From Glutamicibacter sp. MNS18 (GTDB taxonomy: Bacteria > Actinomycetota > Actinomycetes > Actinomycetales > Micrococcaceae): DNA of 64,000 nt. Numbering within the stretch: position 1 is the first letter of the stretch; each line of letters starts with the position of its first letter. The notes under the pieces are model-generated. The model made no database searches, had not been told where the DNA came from, and was given only the letters and a program-made list of their open reading frames with translations. This document shows positions 1 to 7,854 of the stretch, piece by piece. The DNA is taken from contig NZ_JAPCHW010000001.1 in NCBI RefSeq assembly GCF_026107515.2, forward strand, positions 124,001-188,000. Reading direction: 5' to 3'. Made by a program: the position numbers and the translations under genes.

Positions 1-744
1 GTCAAGGGGCCGAAGGGCATCAACCTGGAACAGTTGCTGGGAGACCGCAACAGCTGGTGGGGCCCGTTGCTGCGGCAGATCATGTGCCACCGGCTGAACT
101 TCCTGATCTCCGGGGGCACCGGGGCGGGGAAAACCACCTTGTTGCAGGCCATGCTGGCCCTGGTGCCGGAGAACCAGCGGATCGTGGTGATCGAGGACTC
201 CAAGGAACTGTCCATAACCCACGAGCATGTGATCTCGCTGCAGACCAGGGCCGCCAATGTGGAATCCAGCGGAGCGGTGACCTTGAGCGACCTGGTGGTC
301 CAGGCGCTGCGGATGAGGCCGGACCGCTTGATCGTGGGCGAATGCCGCGGGGCCGAGATCAGGGATTTTCTGGCTGCGATGAACACCGGACACCAGGGAG
401 CGGCCGGAACCATCCACGCGAACGATCCGGCCGCGATCCCGGCGCGGCTCGCCGCCCTGGGTGCCTTGGCCGGTTGGGACACCCAGGCCACCGCCTTGCA
501 GGCCAACAGCGCACTGGACTTGTTGCTCCATGTGGATCGTGACGGGCAGGGGCGGCGTGGCCCGGTGAAGCTCAGCCGGCTGGTGCTTGATGACAAGGAC
601 AGGATCAGGGTCGTCGGGCTCATCGACGCCACGGCGCGGGAACCGCTGCCCGAAGCGAGCGCCGAATGGATCGGTACCCGTTTCCCGCCGCAGACCATCA
701 ACGACATGCGCCGCCTGCTGGGGCGACACCGGGGGAGCGGGTGA
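1..744 (+). CDS. tadA: TadA/CpaF-family secretion ATPase (5' partial)
   Basis: The reading frame is open from base 1, so the N-terminus lies outside the window; 247 residues are visible. It is a type II/IV secretion ATPase of the TadA/CpaF group, a cytoplasmic hexamer that powers assembly of Flp-type pili. A Walker A loop SGGTGAGKTT is near visible residue 38, the acidic VVIEDSKEL strand near 62, an arginine-rich RMRPDRLIVGE stretch near 102, and a TGHQGAAGTIHAND His-box after that. The stop overlaps or abuts the next start (GTGATCATG), indicating translational coupling with tadB. The following pilin and TadE genes support the assignment. It is probably the actinobacterial 'helicase/secretion neighborhood' subtype, because the DUF1998 helicase lies next door. 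Confidence 0.9.
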   Translation, partial: VKGPKGINLEQLLGDRNSWWGPLLRQIMCHRLNFLISGGTGAGKTTLLQAMLALVPENQRIVVIEDSKELSITHEHVISLQTRAANVESSGAVTLSDLVVQALRMRPDRLIVGECRGAEIRDFLAAMNTGHQGAAGTIHANDPAAIPARLAALGALAGWDTQATALQANSALDLLLHVDRDGQGRRGPVKLSRLVLDDKDRIRVVGLIDATAREPLPEASAEWIGTRFPPQTINDMRRLLGRHRGSG

Positions 745-746
745 TC

Positions 747-1439
747 ATGCTCGGGATCGTGCTGGTGGCGCTGGCAGTGTATCTGTGGTGGGCCGCGCCG
801 TGCGCGTCAAGGCCCGGCGGGAAAGCTGCCCGCCGCTGGTTACCGCGCTGGGTGTTACCCCGGAAACAGCCGGACTTGCAGGCCGCGGAACTGCGGGAAA
901 GCGCACGGGTAGTCCGGGAACTGGCCAGCCTGCTGCGAAGCGGGCAGAACCTGGATACGGCATTGGAACATCTGGTGCTGATCGAACGGAATGCCGGGTC
1001 GGCGCTCCAGGCACTGACCAGCTTGCGGTTGCGGCGAGGAGCGACCTGGGTTGTCGAACAGGATCCCGCAGGTGCAACGGACCGGCACCAGCGATGGCTG
1101 CTGACCCGCCTGGAATGGTGCGTGCAGATCAGCGCGGAAAGCGGGGCGCCGTTGGCCCAGGTGCTTGACCATCTGGCCGATGACCTCGAAGCCACGCTGG
1201 AGACCCGACGCACCTTCGATGTGGCCATGGCCGGCCCGCGGGCCACCACCAGGCTCCTGACCTGGTTGCCGGTGTTGGGGCTGCTTGGTGCGGCATTGTT
1301 CGGAATCGACATCCTCCCGACGTTCTCCACGACCCCCGTCGGCCAGGTCGCACTGGTGCTTGGGGTGCTGTTGTGGCTGGCCAACAGATGGTGGTGCCGC
1401 TGGCTGCTCGATCGGTGTACCCGGAAGGCGGTGGGATGA
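747..1439 (+). CDS. tadB: TadB-like inner-membrane platform protein (type II secretion F domain)
   Basis: 230 residues from ATG 747, with a GGGGGAG ribosome site about 9 bases upstream; GTG 741, overlapping the tadA stop, is an alternative. The protein has an N-terminal hydrophobic segment (IVLVALAVYLWW), a T2SSF-like helical domain (RELASLLRSGQNLDTALEHL, then a LTRLEWCVQISAESGAPLAQVLDHL repeat) and two C-terminal membrane segments. TadB is thought to anchor the ATPase and pilin at the membrane. It is coupled to tadC by an ATGA overlap. It is shorter than full-length TadB (about 300 residues), as is common for the actinobacterial version. The family call is firm; the biochemical role is inferred from location. 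Confidence 0.8.
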   Translation: MLGIVLVALAVYLWWAAPCASRPGGKAARRWLPRWVLPRKQPDLQAAELRESARVVRELASLLRSGQNLDTALEHLVLIERNAGSALQALTSLRLRRGATWVVEQDPAGATDRHQRWLLTRLEWCVQISAESGAPLAQVLDHLADDLEATLETRRTFDVAMAGPRATTRLLTWLPVLGLLGAALFGIDILPTFSTTPVGQVALVLGVLLWLANRWWCRWLLDRCTRKAVG

Positions 1440-1963
1440 TGCTTGTGCTTGGGGTGATGCTGTGTTGCATCGCCATACTGCTGGCCTCGGCTCCGCTCCG
1501 CGCCAGCCGGCCCCGGCCGCGGCGCAAGGGGTATGGCGGGCCGGAGGAGCAACCCCCGGTGGAACTGGTTCTGGACCTGGCTGCCAGCCTGCTGGAGTCC
1601 GGGCTCCCCATCGGGCGGGTGCTGGAGATCCTGGGCAGCAGGATCGGGCACTGCGCGCATCTGAGGACGGTGGCCAGATGCCTGGAATTGAACATGGAGT
1701 GGGAACAGGCCTGGCAGCACTGCCCGTCGTGGCTTGACCCATTGCAACGGGCGCTGCACTTCACCCAGAGCTCCGGTGCCGGATCGGCGCAGCTGCTGCG
1801 CAGTTTCGCGCAGCTGCAACGGCGTGAACGAACCAAGAAGGCACAGGAGATCGGGGCGCAATTTGGGACCAAGCTGGTACTTCCCCTGGGGTTGTGTGCT
1901 TTGCCCTCCTTCATCGCCTTGGGCGTGGTGCCGATCATTCTTGCCCTGCTTCCCGAATGGTAA
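1436..1963 (+). CDS. tadC: TadC-like membrane protein (type II secretion F domain)
   Basis: 175 residues. The start ATG 1436 overlaps the tadB stop (ATGA). An N-terminal membrane segment (MLVLGVMLCCIAILLASAPL) precedes a helical domain with the T2SSF pattern LDLAASLLESGLPIGRVLEIL and a C-terminal hydrophobic segment (KLVLPLGLCALPSFIALGVVPIILALL). With TadB it would form the platform complex of a Flp pilus machine. A 129-base gap follows before the pilin gene, so the pilin may have its own promoter. Confidence 0.78.
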   Translation: MMLVLGVMLCCIAILLASAPLRASRPRPRRKGYGGPEEQPPVELVLDLAASLLESGLPIGRVLEILGSRIGHCAHLRTVARCLELNMEWEQAWQHCPSWLDPLQRALHFTQSSGAGSAQLLRSFAQLQRRERTKKAQEIGAQFGTKLVLPLGLCALPSFIALGVVPIILALLPEW

Positions 1964-2092
1964 TCCCCAGACCGTCAACCCGGCGCATACCTGCGGCGGT
2001 CAGGGACACATGCTGGAAACAGGCAGGAACGCATTCTGCCGATCCCTCACCACCGCCACACGACGGTGGAACCCGATGAAAGGACACCGATC

Positions 2093-2302
2093 ATGATTTC
2101 GAGTCGATTCCCGCACCGCGCGCATCCCGCGACTACCGCGGGCACACCACACTGGACCGATGACGAGGGCAGCACCACGGCAGAGTTCGCGATGGTGACG
2201 CTGGCAGCCGTGGCGTTTGCGGGGCTGCTGATCGGCATCCTCTCCAGCGGGGATGTCCGCGGCATGCTGATGGGCCTGATCAGCCGGGCCCTGAGCCTGT
2301 AG
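2093..2302 (+). CDS. Flp-like pilin / DUF4244 protein
   Basis: 69 residues from ATG 2093, chosen because GAAAGGA lies at 2078-2084; an earlier in-frame start at 2066 lacks such a site. After a short basic, Arg/His-rich leader comes DEGSTTAEFAMVTLAAVAFAGLL, the classic pilin pattern of a charged leader, small residues, a Glu at about +5 and a hydrophobic helix. This matches the DUF4244 family found next to actinobacterial tad genes. It is probably the major structural pilin, processed by a prepilin peptidase that is not in this window. The stop is immediately followed by the TadE-like gene. Confidence 0.8.
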   Translation: MISSRFPHRAHPATTAGTPHWTDDEGSTTAEFAMVTLAAVAFAGLLIGILSSGDVRGMLMGLISRALSL

Positions 2303-2304
2303 CC

Positions 2305-2646
2305 ATGAAAGCGGGTGACGACCGGGGCAGCAGCACCGCTGAACTGGCAATGCTGCTGCCGGTGATGGCACTGTTCCTGTCCCTGGTCCTGGGCCTGGGA
2401 GTCCTGGGATCCCACCAGATCAGGGTGCAACAGGCCGCGTCGGCCGTTGCCCGCGAGCTGGCCCGGGGCCAGAGCCCTGCCCAGGCCGAGAGCAGCGGCA
2501 TCAGGTTGGCCGGCCGCGAGGCGACCTACCACATGGGCGGCACGTCGGAGGTGGCCACGGTACGGGTCACACGCAATGTGCAGCTGCCCTTGGTGGGAAC
2601 GGTCGTGGTGCACGGCGAAGCCCGGGTGGCGGTGGAGCAGCCATGA
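2305..2646 (+). CDS. TadE-like pseudopilin
   Basis: 113 residues, starting 2 bases after the pilin stop. The N-terminus DRGSSTAELAMLLPVMALFLSLVLGLG is the TadE signature: a short charged leader, Glu after a small residue, then a long hydrophobic helix. The remainder is a small periplasmic-type domain ending in a beta-rich stretch. TadE proteins are minor pseudopilins of the Flp system. The gene overlaps the next one by 4 bases (ATGA), so the three pilin-like genes are translationally linked. Confidence 0.8.
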   Translation: MKAGDDRGSSTAELAMLLPVMALFLSLVLGLGVLGSHQIRVQQAASAVARELARGQSPAQAESSGIRLAGREATYHMGGTSEVATVRVTRNVQLPLVGTVVVHGEARVAVEQP

Positions 2647-3017
2647 GCCGGTGGCGCCGGGAGGAGGGCAACGGGACCGTGACGGGTCTGCTGCTGGTGG
2701 CGGTGGCACTGCTGGCCGCGGGCTGCGTCCTGCTCTTCCTGGCGGCCGGCCAGGCTGCCACACGGGCCGGTACCGCAGCCGACCTGGCGGCGCTGGCTGC
2801 CGCGGATACCGCGCGGGGGCTGCGCAGCGGCAGCGCCTGCGCTGTAGCGGCCGAGATCAGCCAGGCGAACGGGGCGGTACTGCGGGAATGCACCGTCGAA
2901 CCAACGGGGGATACCGTACGACTCGTCGTGGGTGTCGATGTCCGGTTTTCTTTTGCGGGCATGACGTTGTACCAGGCCGCGGCCTCGGCCAGGGCGGGTC
3001 CGCCGCAACTGAACTAA
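2643..3017 (+). CDS. TadE/TadG-like protein (helicase/secretion neighbourhood family)
   Basis: 124 residues. EEGNGTVTGLLLVAVALLAAGCVLLFLAAGQAATRAGTAADLAALAAAD shows one membrane helix followed by the Ala-rich 'AADLAALAAA' segment typical of the actinobacterial Rv3660c-neighbourhood TadE-like family. Two cysteines (in SGSACAVAAE and LRECTVEP) could form a disulphide outside the membrane. The start overlaps the preceding tadE stop. The 3' end overlaps the convergent helicase gene by four bases (TAA at 3015-3017 against TAG on the other strand). Confidence 0.75.
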   Translation: MSRWRREEGNGTVTGLLLVAVALLAAGCVLLFLAAGQAATRAGTAADLAALAAADTARGLRSGSACAVAAEISQANGAVLRECTVEPTGDTVRLVVGVDVRFSFAGMTLYQAAASARAGPPQLN

Positions 3018-5347
3018 CGGTGGTGCCGTGGCTCGATATCCTCCAGGATCGCGCTGAGCAGCAGCACCGCCCCGGGCTTGTTCAGCGGGTTGTTGCGGTT
3101 GCCGCATTTGGGGGATTGCACACAACTGGGACACCCGTTGCTGCATTCGCAGCTTTCGATCGCATCACGGGTTGCCCTGACCCAGGGCATGAATTGCTCG
3201 AACCCCCGTTCGGCGAAGCCTGCCCCACCGGGTTGGGCGTCATAGACGAAGATCGTCGGTTCACCGGTATCCGCATGCAGTGCCGTGGAAACGCCACCGA
3301 TATCCCAGCGATCGCTGGTGGCGACCAACGGCAGCAGGCCGATCATGGCGTGTTCGGCCGCGTGCAGCGCCCCGGGGAAGAACTCCGGGGTGATTCCGGC
3401 ATTGACCAGTCGTTGCTCGGTCAGGGTGAACCAGATGGACTTGGTGTGCAGGTCGCGGGCTTCCAGCTCCAGGGGTTCCTCGGAGAGTACCTCGTTTGAT
3501 GAAATGGACTTGCGCTGGAACGACACCACCTGGGTGGTGACTACCACTTCGCCGAAATGGATCGCCAGATTCCGGTGCTCGCTCCGGCGCTCGGTGCTTT
3601 CAACACCGACTGTGGTGATATCGCGCGCCGTGGTGTAGTAGTCCGGATTCACCTGGGTGACCAGCACGGTGTGGTTCTGTTCGTCGAGCTCCTCCACGAA
3701 ATAGCTCGACCCCTGGTGCACGTAGATGGCCCCGGGATGGGCCTGGTAGTGGGTTTGCGGGGAATCCATGGTGCCAAGGATCGCCCCGGAGTCGCTGTCG
3801 ATGATATTGACCGGACCGCCACCATCCGCACGGATCGAGAACATGGCTGCGGCATGCTGCGCATGGGTCCAGAACCAGCCGGCTGGTCGGCGGCGCAGGT
3901 AGCCGCGGGACACCAACGAATCCAGGAGCATCTCCGCAGTGTCCCCGAAGATTTCCAGTTCCTCGGCGCGCAACGGCAATTCCTGGGCGGCGGTGCACAG
4001 ATGCCCGGAGAGCACGTACTTGTTCTGCGGGTCGAAGACCGTGGCTTCCACCCCGATGTCGAAGATGGCCTCGGGATGATGCACCAGGTAGGTGTCCAAC
4101 GGATCCTCGCTGGCCACGAAGATCGCCAGCGATCCCTGCCCGGCCCGGCCTGCCCGTCCGATCTGTTGGAAGAACGAGGCCCGGGTCCCCGGCCAGCCGG
4201 CCACGACCACCGCGTCCAACCCGGCGATGTCGATGCCCAGCTCCAGGGCGGAGGTGGAGGTGACCGCCAGCAGCTGCCCGCTACGCAGTTGGCTTTCGAT
4301 CTGCCGCCGTTCGCTGGGAAGGTAGCCCGAGCGGTAGGCGGCCAACCGGACGCTGAGGTCCGGGGCGAACTGTTCCAGGTGCTTGCGGGTGAGTGTGGCA
4401 ATGGTTTCGGCGCCGCGTCGGGATTTGATGAAAACAATGCTGCGTATGTGGTCGGCCATCAGGTCGGTGAGGATGGAGGCGCTTTCGGCGATCGCGGTGC
4501 GGCGCACCGGCGCACCGTTCTCCCCATGCCGATCGGTTAGCGGAGGCTCCCATAACCCGATCACCAGTTCGCCGGCCGCCGAGAAATCGTGGGTGACCGC
4601 CTGGGCCGGGGCGCCGATGAGCCGGGAGAAGGATTCCGCGGGGGCCGCACTGGTTGCCGAGGCCCCGATGAAAACCGGTGTTGCCCGGTAGTGGGCGCAG
4701 ATACGACGCAGCCGTCGCAACAGGTTGGCCACATGCGAGCCGAACACCCCGCGATAGGAGTGGGCCTCGTCGATGACCACATACCGCAGCCGCTTGAAAA
4801 AGCGGTCCCAGCCGGGGTGGTTGGGGAGTATCCCGCGGTGGAGCATATCGGGGTTGGTGAAGATGAAGTTGGCATGCTGGCGGATCCAGGCCCTGCTGGC
4901 CGGATCCGTGTCCCCGTCGTAGGCCGCGGCCCTGACCCCGGGAACATCCAACGCAGTGACAGAGGCCAACTGGTCGGCTGCCAGCGCCTTGGTCGGACAC
5001 AGGTACAGGATGGTCGCCTGGGCCTCGGCGTCGTTGAACGCCGAGTCGCGGCTGCGGTAGAGGGCATCCAGGCCCGGCATCAGGTAGGTCAGCGACTTGC
5101 CCGAGGCGGTGCCGGTCGAAACGATGGTATGGACTCGGTCGTGGACCAGTTCGGCGGCCTGGACCTGATGGAGCCACGGACGGTCGATGCCGACCGACTG
5201 GAAAACGGAGCGGACCTCCGGGTCCAGCCATGCCGGCCAATCGGCGGTGATCTCGTCCTTCGCCGGCACGCTGCGACGATGAATGATCGCGTCCGGATCA
5301 TTCTGGCGCTCGAACGGGTCGAGCAGCGCACTGACAGTCTTGGCCAT
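3014..5347 (-). CDS. DEAH-box helicase with DUF1998 Cys-cluster domain (MrfA/YprA/Rv3649 type)
   Basis: 777 residues from ATG 5347; GTG 5362 is an upstream alternative with no ribosome site, whereas GAAAG precedes 5347. Helicase motif I (STGTASGKS) is near residue 80, DEAH (VVIDEAHSYRG) near 193, and motif VI QQIGRAGRAGQ lies in the second RecA domain. The C-terminus has a four-cysteine cluster (CECSNGCPSC then SPKCGN) characteristic of DUF1998; in Bacillus MrfA these residues bind zinc. Family members are 3'-5' DNA helicases linked to DNA repair. Orthologues sit beside tad genes in many actinobacteria, as here, although no functional link to secretion is established. Confidence 0.88.
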   Translation of the reverse strand: MAKTVSALLDPFERQNDPDAIIHRRSVPAKDEITADWPAWLDPEVRSVFQSVGIDRPWLHQVQAAELVHDRVHTIVSTGTASGKSLTYLMPGLDALYRSRDSAFNDAEAQATILYLCPTKALAADQLASVTALDVPGVRAAAYDGDTDPASRAWIRQHANFIFTNPDMLHRGILPNHPGWDRFFKRLRYVVIDEAHSYRGVFGSHVANLLRRLRRICAHYRATPVFIGASATSAAPAESFSRLIGAPAQAVTHDFSAAGELVIGLWEPPLTDRHGENGAPVRRTAIAESASILTDLMADHIRSIVFIKSRRGAETIATLTRKHLEQFAPDLSVRLAAYRSGYLPSERRQIESQLRSGQLLAVTSTSALELGIDIAGLDAVVVAGWPGTRASFFQQIGRAGRAGQGSLAIFVASEDPLDTYLVHHPEAIFDIGVEATVFDPQNKYVLSGHLCTAAQELPLRAEELEIFGDTAEMLLDSLVSRGYLRRRPAGWFWTHAQHAAAMFSIRADGGGPVNIIDSDSGAILGTMDSPQTHYQAHPGAIYVHQGSSYFVEELDEQNHTVLVTQVNPDYYTTARDITTVGVESTERRSEHRNLAIHFGEVVVTTQVVSFQRKSISSNEVLSEEPLELEARDLHTKSIWFTLTEQRLVNAGITPEFFPGALHAAEHAMIGLLPLVATSDRWDIGGVSTALHADTGEPTIFVYDAQPGGAGFAERGFEQFMPWVRATRDAIESCECSNGCPSCVQSPKCGNRNNPLNKPGAVLLLSAILEDIEPRHHR

Positions 5348-5391
5348 AACCGACTTTCGCACTAAAGGATGGCTAACTGGTGTTAAATGCT

Positions 5392-5426
5392 ACTCGCCGC
5401 CCATCCCTGGCAGGACGGCGGCGAGT
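5392..5426 (-). terminator. Hairpin downstream of the GNAT gene
   Basis: Inverted repeat ACTCGCCGCC (5392-5401) / GGCGGCGAGT (5417-5426) with a 15-base loop lies just after the stop of the minus-strand GNAT gene. The minus strand then reads AGCATTTAAC, a weak T-rich tail. It probably separates the acetyltransferase from the helicase transcript. Confidence 0.5.
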
Positions 5427-5443
5427 GGTCGAAACGGTGGATC

Positions 5444-6100
5444 TCAGGCCTTGAAGGCAACAACGCTTCCCAGGTTGGTCCAGCCCAATGACGCGTAGAG
5501 CTTCTGGCCGTCAACCGAGGCGATGAGCAGACCCTCATCAACGTCGTGTTCCTGCGCCAGCGAGGCCAGGGCGCGCATGGTCAGCGACCCCAGGCCGCGC
5601 CGCCGGAAATCAGGTGCGGTAATGATCCGGTCGAAAATGGCGTAACCGCTGACCGCGGAGACGTGGCCGGAGGCGGCCACAATATCCTGCGAGTCCTCGG
5701 GATGCAGGGACACATAGGCGTGCGTGCCGTCGCGTTCGATCTGGAAGATGAACCCATCCGGTGGCAGGGGAACCTCGACATCGTGGCTGGCCAGTTCGGT
5801 GACCATGAGTACCTCATCGTCGGCCGCGACCTGAAGACCGGTCTCACCGGCAAGGTTGACCAGTCCGGCGATGTCCTCGGAAAATGCGGTCAGGCGACGG
5901 GAGGGATGCTTCTTCAAGGTCTCGGAAACCGCCAACAGCTCTTCCTTGGACGGGTCGAAGATGACGTATTCCCAATCCTCGGTGGTGTCATGCCGCAACG
6001 CGGCGTGCACACGGCCCTCATGACGGGCCTCGTATCCTCGCGCACCAGCCCAGCCTGCGACCCAGGTGCCAATCAGTTCATCACTTGCGTTCGATGCCAT
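5444..6100 (-). CDS. GNAT-family N-acetyltransferase
   Basis: 218 residues. The C-terminal half is a GNAT fold with the acetyl-CoA pyrophosphate loop FRRRGLGS near residues 165-172 and the closing LYASLGW strand near 204-210. The N-terminal half (EDWEYVIFDPSKEELLAVSETL) is less conserved and may be a degenerate second GNAT-like domain. The substrate cannot be read from the sequence; amino-group acetylation of a small molecule or protein is the family activity. The gene lies divergent from trhO. Confidence 0.75.
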   Translation of the reverse strand: MASNASDELIGTWVAGWAGARGYEARHEGRVHAALRHDTTEDWEYVIFDPSKEELLAVSETLKKHPSRRLTAFSEDIAGLVNLAGETGLQVAADDEVLMVTELASHDVEVPLPPDGFIFQIERDGTHAYVSLHPEDSQDIVAASGHVSAVSGYAIFDRIITAPDFRRRGLGSLTMRALASLAQEHDVDEGLLIASVDGQKLYASLGWTNLGSVVAFKA

Positions 6101-6239
6101 GCTTTGACCCTACCCTGTCTTTCCTAGTAAAACGCTGACAACAGGCCAATCGTTGCCTACTTGAAATCATAAACAAATCAGTGTGACGTTGCTCCATGTA
6201 TCCACAGAACCGGCCTTAAAGCCACTATCCTTTTACCTT

Positions 6240-7145
6240 GTGGCCATTCATCGCATTGTCTTGTATTACGCATTTACACCGTTAAGCGACCCGGAGGCGA
6301 TACGCCTTTGGCAGCGGTCCCTGCTGGAGCGCTGGGGGTTGCGCGGACGCATCATCATCTCCAAGGACGGTATCAACGGTACCGTTGGTGGCGAAATCTC
6401 CGCCGTGAAGCAATATGTCAAGGCTACCCGTGAGTACGGGCCCTTCAGCAAGATGGACATCAAATGGTCCGAGGGTTCGGCGGAGGATTTTCCCCGCATC
6501 TCCGTCAAGGTTCGCGACGAGATAGTCACCTTCGGTGCCCCCGGGGAACTCAAGGTCGATGAAAACGGTGTGGTCGGCGGCGGTACCCACCTGCGCCCCG
6601 AAGAACTGCATGAACTGGTTGAGACCAAGGCCAAGGAGGGAACCGAGGTTTCCTTCTTCGACGGACGCAACGCCTTCGAGGCGCAGATCGGACGTTTCAG
6701 GAACGCGATCGTCCCCGATGTGGAAACCACGCGCGAATTCCTCGACGAGATCGAATCGGGAAAATACGACCACCTCAAGGACCAGCCGGTGGTCACCTAC
6801 TGCACCGGCGGAATCCGTTGCGAGGTACTCTCCGCACTGATGATCAACCGCGGTTTCCAACAGGTCTACCAGATGCAGGGTGGCATCGTGCGCTACGGCG
6901 AAAAATACGGTGACAAGGGCCTGTGGGAAGGTTCCCTGTACGTCTTCGACAAGCGGATGCATATGGAATTCAGCGAGGAAGCCGAAACCATCGGCCGTTG
7001 CGTGGGCTGTGCGGCCCCGACCAACAAGTTCGAGAATTGCTCCGATCTCTCCTGCCGCAATCTGCGCCTGTTCTGCGCCGACTGCGCCCAGGACGAGAAG
7101 CTGCGCCGCTGCCCGGACTGCCAACGCGCCGCGGTCGAATCCTAG
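6240..7145 (+). CDS. trhO: tRNA uridine(34) hydroxylase, rhodanese-like (TrhO/YceA family)
   Basis: 301 residues from GTG 6240 ([15 protein letters not shown]), which matches the usual family N-terminus; the frame is open back to 6183 but that extension looks non-coding. The N-terminal ferredoxin-like domain contains the '[17 protein letters not shown]' block. The rhodanese domain carries the catalytic loop CTGGIRC with Cys188. The tail has four pairs of cysteines (CVGC, CSDLSC, CADC, CPDC) typical of the Gram-positive/actinobacterial branch and likely zinc-binding. TrhO makes 5-hydroxyuridine at the tRNA wobble position using O2. A strong hairpin follows the stop. Confidence 0.9.
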   Translation: MAIHRIVLYYAFTPLSDPEAIRLWQRSLLERWGLRGRIIISKDGINGTVGGEISAVKQYVKATREYGPFSKMDIKWSEGSAEDFPRISVKVRDEIVTFGAPGELKVDENGVVGGGTHLRPEELHELVETKAKEGTEVSFFDGRNAFEAQIGRFRNAIVPDVETTREFLDEIESGKYDHLKDQPVVTYCTGGIRCEVLSALMINRGFQQVYQMQGGIVRYGEKYGDKGLWEGSLYVFDKRMHMEFSEEAETIGRCVGCAAPTNKFENCSDLSCRNLRLFCADCAQDEKLRRCPDCQRAAVES

Positions 7146-7156
7146 CCGTTGCCGGG

Positions 7157-7199
7157 GCGAAGGGCCTGGTTCCCCTCAGCGGAGAACCGGGCCCTTCGC
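7157..7199. terminator. Bidirectional terminator between trhO and a GNAT gene
   Basis: A 16-bp stem with one mismatch: GCGAAGGGCCTGGTTC (7157-7172) pairs with GAACCGGGCCCTTCGC (7184-7199), with an 11-base loop. It lies between two convergent genes and can serve both. There is no clear U-tract. Confidence 0.6.
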
Positions 7200-7214
7200 G
7201 TACCGGGCCGGGGG

Positions 7215-7793
7215 CTAATTCGCCCCGGCAGGCCAGAGATCCATCGACGGGTCCAGTACCTGGGTCTGTTCTTCCTCGGACCGGTACACCCGGAAACCCC
7301 GGGCCAGGTAATTGGGCAAGGCCGCGGGCCCGTCCAACGAGCAGGTGTGCAGCCAAATGCGTGACACCGGGGCCAGTGCCGGTTCCCGCTCATGCAGCGA
7401 CCAGGCCCGGAGGATGCCCTCGGTGAGCAGCGCCCCACCCAGGCCCTGCCCGGTGGCTTGGGGGAACAACCCGAAGTAGAAGACCTCCACGTCGGTGCCC
7501 GCCGCACCACGCGAGGAAGCCAGTTCGATATAGCCCTGCGGGGCACCATTGCGGTACAGCACATGGGTTTCGGACCCGGGCCGCTGCAACTGCTCATCCC
7601 ACTGGGCCCGGGTCAGCACCAGGCGGTCCGCCCAGTTCAGCTCGCTGCCCACCCCCAGGTACAGGAAGCGGGAGAACTCGGGCGTGATCTGGTCAACGCG
7701 TTCAATCCGGGCATCGGCGGGCAGGGGCTTGGAGGACGGGATCAGCTCGGTGGGATCGAGTAGTTCCAGATAGGTGACGGTAACAAGTGCCAT
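7215..7793 (-). CDS. GNAT-family N-acetyltransferase
   Basis: 192 residues from ATG 7793 (MALVTVTYLELLDP); the longer frame to 7904 would run across the promoter of the divergent gene and is rejected. The acetyl-CoA loop QATGQGLGGALL sits mid-protein and NYLARGFRVYRSEEE closes the fold. Short homologues of this type are common in Micrococcaceae. The substrate is unknown. Confidence 0.75.
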   Translation of the reverse strand: MALVTVTYLELLDPTELIPSSKPLPADARIERVDQITPEFSRFLYLGVGSELNWADRLVLTRAQWDEQLQRPGSETHVLYRNGAPQGYIELASSRGAAGTDVEVFYFGLFPQATGQGLGGALLTEGILRAWSLHEREPALAPVSRIWLHTCSLDGPAALPNYLARGFRVYRSEEEQTQVLDPSMDLWPAGAN

Positions 7794-7841
7794 GGAAGTA
7801 TCGTACGTTCCCGCGGCCGGGCACATGCTCCGGGAACTGGC

Positions 7842-7847
7842 TAGAAT
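7842..7847 (+). promoter_or_regulatory. -10 element TAGAAT of a leaderless promoter
   Basis: TAGAAT is followed by 7 bases and then the GTG start at 7855, so transcription would begin at or next to the start codon. There is no ribosome-binding site. The same geometry recurs before several genes in this window. Confidence 0.55.
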
Positions 7848-7854
7848 CGCTTGT

